Origin: Alistipes sp.
GTDB lineage: Bacteria > Bacteroidota > Bacteroidia > Bacteroidales > Rikenellaceae
Length of the DNA stretch: 58,121 nt
Direction: 5' to 3'
NCBI GenBank assembly: GCA_017465055.1
Contig: JAFTWZ010000024.1
Coordinates: forward strand, 1-58,121
Shown here: one piece after another, positions 52,825 to 58,121 of the stretch
Layout of the letters: each line of letters opens with the position of its first letter
Position numbering within the stretch: the stretch's first letter is position 1
Position numbers and translations under genes: made by a program
The notes under the pieces: model-generated
What the model saw: only the letters and a program-made list of their open reading frames with translations
Told to the model about the DNA's origin: nothing
The model's database searches: none

Positions 52825-54765
52825 ATGGTTAAAGTAACCTTTCCCGATGGCTCTGTAAGAGAGTTTGCCAAAGGGACAACTGCCTTTCAGGTGGCAGAGA
52901 GCATCAGCCCTCGTTTAGCTGCTGACTCACTCGCAGCCGAGGTAAACGGCGCAACGGTAGATATGATGCGCCCAATAGATTGTGACTGCACAATCAAATT
53001 CTTCAAGTGGGACGACCCCGAGGGCAAGCACGCCTTCTGGCACACATCATCACACCTCCTCGCCGAGGCGTTGGAGGCGCTATACCCTGGCATTAAGTTC
53101 GGTATAGGTCCCGCTATCGACAACGGTTTCTACTACGACGTAGACTCGCCTGTGGCTATCACCGAGGCCGATCTCGAGATTATCGAGAAGAAGATGGTGG
53201 AGCTGTCGCGCAACAAGGAGGCTTTGGTGCGCACCGAGGTGTCGAAGGCCGAGGCGCTGAGAACATTCACCGAGAAGGGCGACCAGTACAAGGTGGAGCT
53301 TATCACCAACCTCGAGGATGGCACCATCTCGTTCTACACCAACGGCGCATTTACTGACCTATGTCGTGGTCCACATATCCCCAACACGGGCTATATCAAG
53401 GCTATCAAGCTGACATCAGTAGCTGGTGCTTACTGGCGCGGTAACGAGAAGAACAAGATGCTCACCCGTATCTACGGCGTATCGTTCCCCAAGAAGTCGA
53501 TGCTCGACGAGCACCTGGCACTTTTAGAGGAGGCTAAGAAGCGCGACCACCGTAAGCTCGGCAAGGACCTCGAGCTCTTTATGTTCTCGCAGCGCGTAGG
53601 CCAGGGCTTGCCAATGTGGTTGCCTAAGGGCGCAGAGCTTCGCGACCGCCTCGAGCGTTTCTTGCGTAAGATTCAGAAGGAGTATGGCTACCAGCAGGTA
53701 ATTACCCCACATATCGGTAACAAGGACCTCTACGTAACCTCGGGCCACTACGCTAAGTATGGCAAGGATTCGTTCCAGCCTATCCACACCCCATTCGAGG
53801 GCGAGGAGTACCTGCTTAAGCCTATGAACTGCCCTCACCACTGCGAGATATACCGCTCGAAGCCACGCTCGTACAAGGATCTGCCATTGCGCTTGGCCGA
53901 GTTCGGTACTGTATATCGCTACGAGCAGTCGGGCGAGCTTCACGGCCTAACGCGCGTACGCTCGTTCACTCAGGACGACGCACACCTCTTCGTGCGCCCC
54001 GACCAGCTGCTTGAGGAGTTCGAGAAGGTTATGGACATCGTGCTCTACATCTTCCGTACGCTTAAGTTCGACAACTACACAGCTCAGATATCGCTCCGCG
54101 ATCCTAATAACAAGGAGAAGTATATCGGCTCGGACGAGAACTGGGAGAAGGCCGAGGCTGCAATCATCCAGGCTTGTAAGGACAAGGGCCTCAACACTAC
54201 CGTTGAGCTTGGCGAGGCAGCGTTCTACGGCCCTAAGCTCGACTTTATGGTTAAGGATGCTCTGGGACGTAGCTGGCAGCTCGGTACTATCCAGGTAGAC
54301 TACAACCTTCCCGAGCGTTTCGACCTTACGTACAAGGGCTCGGACGACAAGCTACACCGTCCTATTATGATTCACCGTGCGCCATTTGGCTCTATGGAGC
54401 GTTTCGTGGCAGTGCTTCTCGAGCACACGGGAGGTAAGTTCCCATTGTGGCTCACGCCCGACCAGGTTGTTGTGCTCCCAATCTCGGAGAAGTACAACGC
54501 CTATGCCGAGGAGGTAGCTAAGGCGCTAAACCTCTGCGACGTGCGCACACAGGTTGACGACCGCAACGAGAAGATTGGCCGTAAGATTCGCGACAACGAG
54601 CTTAAGCGTATCCCATACCTCTTGATCGTAGGCGAGAAGGAGGCCGAGGAGCGTAAGGTATCGGTACGTGCTCAGGGCGAGGGCGACAAGGGTCAGATGA
54701 CCATCGAGGAGTTTGCCGAGTTTATGAAGAATTTGGTGGCTCAGGAGGTAGATGCTACCCGCTAA
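52825..54765 (+). CDS. thrS: Threonyl-tRNA synthetase
   Basis: 646 residues from ATG 52825 ([14 protein letters not shown]); the frame is open 17 codons upstream but these lack similarity. A TGS domain at 1-60, the editing domain with His73-His77 (HTSSH), the class II core with [12 protein letters not shown] (motif with the zinc-ligand Cys), [12 protein letters not shown] (motif 2), and the anticodon-binding C-terminus ([20 protein letters not shown]). It attaches threonine to tRNA-Thr. Codon use is biased, as in the other highly expressed genes. infC follows after a stem-loop. Confidence 0.97.
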   Translation: MVKVTFPDGSVREFAKGTTAFQVAESISPRLAADSLAAEVNGATVDMMRPIDCDCTIKFFKWDDPEGKHAFWHTSSHLLAEALEALYPGIKFGIGPAIDNGFYYDVDSPVAITEADLEIIEKKMVELSRNKEALVRTEVSKAEALRTFTEKGDQYKVELITNLEDGTISFYTNGAFTDLCRGPHIPNTGYIKAIKLTSVAGAYWRGNEKNKMLTRIYGVSFPKKSMLDEHLALLEEAKKRDHRKLGKDLELFMFSQRVGQGLPMWLPKGAELRDRLERFLRKIQKEYGYQQVITPHIGNKDLYVTSGHYAKYGKDSFQPIHTPFEGEEYLLKPMNCPHHCEIYRSKPRSYKDLPLRLAEFGTVYRYEQSGELHGLTRVRSFTQDDAHLFVRPDQLLEEFEKVMDIVLYIFRTLKFDNYTAQISLRDPNNKEKYIGSDENWEKAEAAIIQACKDKGLNTTVELGEAAFYGPKLDFMVKDALGRSWQLGTIQVDYNLPERFDLTYKGSDDKLHRPIMIHRAPFGSMERFVAVLLEHTGGKFPLWLTPDQVVVLPISEKYNAYAEEVAKALNLCDVRTQVDDRNEKIGRKIRDNELKRIPYLLIVGEKEAEERKVSVRAQGEGDKGQMTIEEFAEFMKNLVAQEVDATR

Positions 54766-54793
54766 TCGCCTCTATATATAAAATAGGATAACA

Positions 54794-54831
54794 GTGCCGG
54801 CATATATCTTCGTGAGGGTATATGCCAGCAC
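54794..54831. promoter_or_regulatory. Stem-loop between thrS and infC
   Basis: gtgccggcatata pairs with tatatgccagcac around tcttcgtgaggg. It is 28 bases after the thrS stop and 43 bases before infC. It is followed by aaaaataga, not T, so it is not a standard terminator. It might be a processing site or part of an infC leader. Confidence 0.6.
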
Positions 54832-54874
54832 AAAAATAGATAATAGATAAAAGTATAACTAACAATTAACTAAT

Positions 54875-55504
54875 TTGGCAGGACAATATCCATTCCGCCC
54901 ACGCCCACAGCAGGCGCAGGGGAATAACCAGCAAAACGGCCAGCAGAGTGGCCAGCAACAGCGCGATCAGCGTGGTCGTCGCCCACAGCAGGAGAACCCT
55001 AATCGTATCAACGACGAGATTACAGCACCTACAGTGCGTGTTGTAGGCGAAAACGTTGAGCCTAACCTTGTATTACCCATCAAGGAGGCTCTGCGATTGG
55101 CTGACGAGATGGAGCTTGACCTTATAGAGATCTCTCCTAAGGCCGATCCTCCAGTATGTCGTATTGCCGACTACCAGAAGTTCCTCTACCAGCAGAAGCG
55201 CAAGGCTAAGGAGATCAAGGCTAAGCAGGTTAAGGTGGTAATCAAGGAGATACGCTTCGGACCACAGACCGACGACCACGACTACAACTTCAAGCTCAAG
55301 CACGCCGAGAACTTCCTCAAGGAGGGTGCTAAGGTCAAGGCCTATGTATTCTTCCGCGGTCGTTCTATCGTCTTCAAGGAGCAGGGTGAGATTCTTTTGC
55401 TCCGCTTTGCCAACGACCTCGAGGAGATCGCTCGCGTAGAGATGATGCCTAAGCTCGATGGCAAGAAGATGAATATGATCTTGGCCCCTAAGTCGAAGAA
55501 GTAG
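54875..55504 (+). CDS. infC: Translation initiation factor IF-3, TTG start
   Basis: 209 residues. The only plausible start is TTG at 54875: the frame is blocked upstream by TAA at 54860 and no ATG lies between the stop and the conserved region. N-terminal residues 2-45 are Gln/Asn/Arg-rich ([20 protein letters not shown]). The IF-3 N-domain begins at [20 protein letters not shown]; the C-domain includes [19 protein letters not shown] and VFFRGRS. IF-3 proofreads start codons and represses its own mRNA through a rare start codon in E. coli (AUU). The TTG here fits that idea. rpmI and rplT, usual followers, are absent; a terminator comes next. Confidence 0.95.
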   Translation: MAGQYPFRPRPQQAQGNNQQNGQQSGQQQRDQRGRRPQQENPNRINDEITAPTVRVVGENVEPNLVLPIKEALRLADEMELDLIEISPKADPPVCRIADYQKFLYQQKRKAKEIKAKQVKVVIKEIRFGPQTDDHDYNFKLKHAENFLKEGAKVKAYVFFRGRSIVFKEQGEILLLRFANDLEEIARVEMMPKLDGKKMNMILAPKSKK

Positions 55505-55528
55505 GGACATAGCTGGTCTACAAATAAT

Positions 55529-55571
55529 AACCCGTAGTGACTCATTAAATAGTGGGTCGCTATGGGTTTTT
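55529..55571 (+). terminator. Rho-independent terminator after infC
   Basis: acccgtagtgactcat pairs with agtgggtcgctatgggt around ttaaat and runs into TTTTT. It begins 25 bases after the infC stop. Confidence 0.85.
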
Positions 55572-55798
55572 GCGATTTATAGGCGAGCCATTTTAATCGC
55601 CATTTAAGCCCGCCTATGGATACAAAAAAGGGCTAAAATCTATCACCAAAAAAAAATTTTATTTCCGTGAAAAAATTTCATCACTTAATTTTTTTTACAT
55701 ACTTTTGCGTGGGTAATCAACGGAATATAGATAACGGTCTCAATAGGGAGACCACAAGATGACAACACTATTAACTAACACTTACACCTTAATTTATT
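55572..55798. other. AT-rich gap before the sigma factor
   Basis: About 227 bases with no gene. It includes aaaaaaaaatttt and a predicted -7 box at 55700 (separate entry). The long leader (about 90 bases) to the sigma factor start contains cggtctcaatagggagacc, a small stem (ggtctc/gagacc). Confidence 0.5.
55700..55707 (+). promoter_or_regulatory. Predicted -7 box, promoter of the sigma-RyR unit
   Basis: TACTTTTG at 55700-55707, fitting TAnnTTTG; it lies in a T-rich stretch. Confidence 0.55.
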
Positions 55799-56356
55799 AT
55801 GAAGAACTTGACAGACTTGGAGATTAAAGAGGCACTCATACGTGGCGATGAGGAGGTGACCAAAGAATTCTTCTTTAAGAAGTGCAAAGGACTCTTCATC
55901 AACGTAATACACCGAGTATTCAAGTACGAGGTAGACTACAGCGAGTTCGTAAATGAGCTATACATTCACCTTATGGCCGACGATGCAAGACGTCTTCGCT
56001 CGTTCGTAGGGCGCAGCTCAATATACACGTGGCTTGAAACCGTAGCAACATTTTACTTCTACAACCGTAAAAATCACGGCAGGGTGATAGATAATAACAG
56101 CTCAATGCCTCTATATGTTAAACCGCAGTCGGACACCGGCTCGACTGAGAGAAAAAACGATGCTCACATCGACGTCGAGGCACTGCTCGCAGAGCTGCCA
56201 AATCAGCGATATGCCTACGTGCTACGACGTCTGATAATAGAAGAGGCCAAACCAGAGGCCGTAGCGGATGAAATGAACATAGAGGTAAGTAACTTATATA
56301 ATATAAAGAAACGCGCGTTGGCCAGCATAACACGCTTGGCATTGGAGAAGAGATAA
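55799..56356 (+). CDS. Sigma-70-like (ECF-type) factor, divergent
   Basis: 185 residues. Region 2-like helices are at about 12-75 (GDEEVTKEFFFKKCKGLFINVIHRVF ... YSEFVNELYIHLMAD), with SIYTWLETVATFYFYNRKN where TWLxxIAxN is typical. Region 4 is about 122-180 (LEALLAELPNQRYAYVLRRLIIEEAKPEAVADEMNIEVSNLYNIKKRALASI). It is clearly related to sigma-70 ECF factors but the region 2 signature is weak. The next gene (30 bases on) has an anti-sigma-like N-terminus. I infer a sigma/regulator pair. It could also be a non-sigma DNA-binding relative. Confidence 0.8.
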   Translation: MKNLTDLEIKEALIRGDEEVTKEFFFKKCKGLFINVIHRVFKYEVDYSEFVNELYIHLMADDARRLRSFVGRSSIYTWLETVATFYFYNRKNHGRVIDNNSSMPLYVKPQSDTGSTERKNDAHIDVEALLAELPNQRYAYVLRRLIIEEAKPEAVADEMNIEVSNLYNIKKRALASITRLALEKR

Positions 56357-56385
56357 CACACAGTACAGTAGATTATTAGTTAACT

Positions 56386-57507
56386 ATGAAAGAGGACATC
56401 ATTGTTAATGGTATTACCGAGGAGATGATCGCAGCATACCTCGATGGAAATGCCACTAAGGAGGAGAGCTTCGCAATACTCGAAGCTCTGCCCCATAGCC
56501 CCGAATTACAAGAGATACTATCGATAATCTTAGCCGTAGACCGGGATAGGGCGCTCGGATTCAATAGGGGCGAAATACTCCCCGCCGAGGCCGTCGCAGC
56601 ATCGAGCACTGAAGGAAATAGGTGCTGCTTAGAGTGCGAAAAATTTATCCTCGGAAGGCGCGACATAGAGTTCGACAACGACGAGGTGGAGAGCGTGGCC
56701 AAAGAGAATAGATGGCAGAGCGATAACGGTACTGCCCTGCACAACGTGGGCAGACAACTCGAGAGATATGGACTATCGATAACACGCCGGTTCAAGTGCA
56801 CCATAGCCGATATAGTCGCCGCATTGGCCGCTGGCGACGACGTGATGGTCGCTGTAGATGGCGGCGAGCTCACAGGTAACCTCGAGCTCGAAAGAAGAGA
56901 GGATCTACTCATAGGCGAGATTCCAGACCACACCGTGGTGGTGGTATCGTGCGATATCGATGAAAACACAATAACACTCTTCGACCCTAATAGTCCCCGA
57001 GAGCTCGATACATACCCCATAGAGCAATTCCTCGACGCCTGGGATGACTCGAAAAACTATATGGTCACAGCCTACAGACGTGGAGCTAAGGAGTACACTC
57101 CCCGACCTATAGACACCAACGATGTCGAGCTGCGAGCCGAAATATCGGCATTGGGCGAAGCAATAGCCGAGAACGCACACGAGATATGGGCATCGATAAG
57201 AAAGGCTGAGGGCTGGAGATATGGACAGAAACGCAACGACGAAGAGCGCCTAACGCCAAGTATGGTCCCCTATGCCGAACTCTCGGAACGAGAAAAACAG
57301 TCGAACAGAGATATGGCTATGCAGACCATAAAACTCATCCACAAACTCGGTTACGACATCATCAAGTACCAGAAGACCCAGCTCTACGCCGAGCTGAAAC
57401 AACGTATAAACGGCTCAATGACCGAAGCACACTGCCCACGCTGCGGCGCTGTGTTATACTTCGGGCAACGGTACTGCGATAGATGCGGCGAGAAGATCGT
57501 CAAATAG
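56386..57507 (+). CDS. Anti-sigma-like / C39-peptidase-like / RyR / zinc-ribbon protein
   Basis: 373 residues, no signal peptide or membrane helix, so probably cytoplasmic. Residues about 10-50 (ITEEMIAAYLDGNATKEESFAILEAL) resemble the N-terminus of Bacteroidetes anti-sigma-type proteins. About 78-232 resembles a C39-like cysteine peptidase: Cys80/Cys81 (NRCCLECEKF), then NGTALHNVGRQLERYGLS, and HTVVVVS (His182) with DP (Asp200-Pro201); the triad order Cys-His-Asp is correct. About 263-326 is a RyR domain (NAHEIWASIRKAEGWRYGQ ... LIHKLGYDII). Residues 350-367 are a zinc ribbon (CPRC ... CDRC). RyR domains in bacteria are proposed nucleotide-derived ligand sensors; the peptidase activity and ligand are inferred. 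It sits between the sigma factor and a second RyR gene. Confidence 0.75.
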   Translation: MKEDIIVNGITEEMIAAYLDGNATKEESFAILEALPHSPELQEILSIILAVDRDRALGFNRGEILPAEAVAASSTEGNRCCLECEKFILGRRDIEFDNDEVESVAKENRWQSDNGTALHNVGRQLERYGLSITRRFKCTIADIVAALAAGDDVMVAVDGGELTGNLELERREDLLIGEIPDHTVVVVSCDIDENTITLFDPNSPRELDTYPIEQFLDAWDDSKNYMVTAYRRGAKEYTPRPIDTNDVELRAEISALGEAIAENAHEIWASIRKAEGWRYGQKRNDEERLTPSMVPYAELSEREKQSNRDMAMQTIKLIHKLGYDIIKYQKTQLYAELKQRINGSMTEAHCPRCGAVLYFGQRYCDRCGEKIVK

Positions 57508-57544
57508 TAATGAGACAGAGTGTAAACCCAATAGCACACAACAG

Positions 57545-57847
57545 ATGAGACAAGACAGTAAGTATATACCCCAGCCTGCTGACCTCACAGACGTAACCCT
57601 CGACCGAGGTCTCGAAGATCTCATCGAGGTGATGGCAGAGAATGTCCACGAAGTGTGGGCCCAGGCTCGTATAGAGGAGGGATGGACCTATGGCCCTGAG
57701 CGAAGCGACGAGCGTAAGGAGCACCCTTGCCTTGTTAGCTATGCCGACCTGCCAGAGGCCGAGCGCCAGTACGACAGAAACACCGCCATAGGCACTCTGA
57801 AGCTGATACACAAGCTCGGATATAGGATTATAAGGGCCGAGGAGTAG
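57545..57847 (+). CDS. Small RyR-domain protein
   Basis: 100 residues. Residues about 32-95 are a second RyR domain, AENVHEVWAQARIEEGWTYGPERSDERKEHPCLVSYADLPEAERQYDRNTAIGTLKLIHKLGY in outline, sharing the spacing of VWA-x(8)-GWTYG and LKLIHKLGY with the RyR part of the preceding protein. The rest (1-31) is short and unfeatured. No catalytic motif. It is 37 bases after the larger RyR gene and probably in the same transcript. A stand-alone RyR domain would act as a ligand-binding module or a competitor for the fused one; this is inference. Confidence 0.8.
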   Translation: MRQDSKYIPQPADLTDVTLDRGLEDLIEVMAENVHEVWAQARIEEGWTYGPERSDERKEHPCLVSYADLPEAERQYDRNTAIGTLKLIHKLGYRIIRAEE

Positions 57848-57875
57848 CATCGCGGCAGAGCAAAATAATCAACAA

Positions 57876-57915
57876 GTACGGGGATGACTAAGAAGTAAAT
57901 TAGTCATCCCCGTAC
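57876..57915 (+). terminator. Perfect 16-bp inverted repeat after the RyR unit
   Basis: gtacggggatgactaa (57876-57891) and ttagtcatccccgtac (57900-57915) are exact reverse complements around agaagtaa-type loop. It lies 28 bases after the last stop codon. No T-tract follows, so termination is inferred from position and stem strength only. Confidence 0.65.
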
Positions 57916-58008
57916 TATGAGGTTGAATAAAAAGATGTAGTTTTAGGCCTGCGGAGCCCGAAAAAGCGGAACTAACTTTTCGTAAATGAGCATTTTGAGG
58001 GCGAGCAT

Positions 58009-58121
58009 ATTTGTTGGGAGAAGGCATTAGATACAACACTCGACAAATTTCGAGGCGATGGGCTGTACTTTGACGTACTGCCCATTGACAAGATAATTTG
58101 TTAGCGGCAGAAGATGATGCC
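58009..58121. repeat. Family a hairpin repeat, copy C, cut by the window end
   Basis: Bases 57997-58121 equal 1-125 except one base (a at 58088 for c at 92). The left arm and apex are complete; the right arm is cut off. It lies about 160 bases after the last RyR gene. Confidence 0.85.

Noticed and set aside
54873-54877. ATT start for infC, as in E. coli
   Set aside because: The ATT at 54873 is out of frame with IF-3; the in-frame candidate is the TTG at 54875.
55799-56356. Phage or mobile island carrying the sigma-RyR genes
   Set aside because: No integrase, att-like direct repeats bounding the unit, or shift in base composition could be seen; the flanking hairpin repeat alone is not enough.
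1-58121. Circular plasmid or phage because both ends match
   Set aside because: The content is chromosomal housekeeping (mfd, thrS, infC, rplS, pfkA), there are no replication or mobilisation genes, and the ends differ by one base within a dispersed repeat.

Overview
The window looks like a chromosomal contig from a Bacteroidales bacterium, most likely an Alistipes-like member of the Rikenellaceae. The evidence is: Bacteroidetes-type promoters (TAnnTTTG near -7, often TTTG or TTG near -33); few purine-rich Shine-Dalgarno sites; lipoproteins with BACON and Fn3 domains; the type IX secretion regulator PorX; a Tgt without the usual zinc cysteines; and the futalosine menaquinone enzyme MqnE. The genus is inferred from gene content, not from a marker. 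No tRNA, rRNA, transposase, phage module or CRISPR array was seen.

Layout. 170-7333 (minus): two surface lipoproteins and an S9 peptidase lipoprotein. 7482-11454 (plus): Nudix hydrolase, porX, tsaE, a small conserved protein, an HU protein and a 29-residue mS38-like ribosomal protein. 12038-25033 (plus): rng, mfd, coaX, then an envelope block (outer membrane barrel, TPR protein, LptC, CorC/CNNM-type protein, SurA/PpiD-type isomerase). 26015-28028 (plus): pfkA and a PfkB-family kinase. 28143-36167 (minus): small lipoprotein, YgiQ-type radical SAM protein, RluD-type pseudouridine synthase, an MqnE-PASTA fusion, an LptF/G permease and tgt. 37123-43884 (plus): glycosyltransferase-like membrane protein, ECF sigma factor, rsmG, DUF4954 protein, trxB, rnz and a TrmH-type methyltransferase. 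44396-48068 (minus): rplS and two paralogous BACON lipoproteins. 48226-57847 (plus): LuxE-like protein, LicD-GT2 fusion, pdxA, small membrane protein, thrS, infC, then a sigma factor, a C39-like/RyR/zinc-ribbon protein and a small RyR protein.

Two things stand out. First, almost every long intergenic gap is packed with hairpin-forming repeats of at least six sequence families: (a) a roughly 130-bp hairpin with covarying arms, placed just 3' of genes and also forming both window ends; (b) inverted 9-bp microsatellites around a fixed core; (c) an inverted 10-bp microsatellite; (d) GTCACA-type palindromes; (e) a constant linker carrying interchangeable small hairpins; (f) a 185-bp direct repeat holding a palindrome. 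A 9-bp array resembling family (b) also lies inside the coding linker of the MqnE-PASTA fusion. Second, the 3' end holds a compact unit of an ECF-like sigma factor, a soluble protein with an anti-sigma-like N-terminus, a C39-peptidase-like domain, a RyR domain and a zinc ribbon, and then a stand-alone RyR protein. This is the best candidate for an undescribed sensing or conflict system.

The first and last 125 bases are the same sequence apart from one base, so the contig probably stops in copies of a dispersed repeat.
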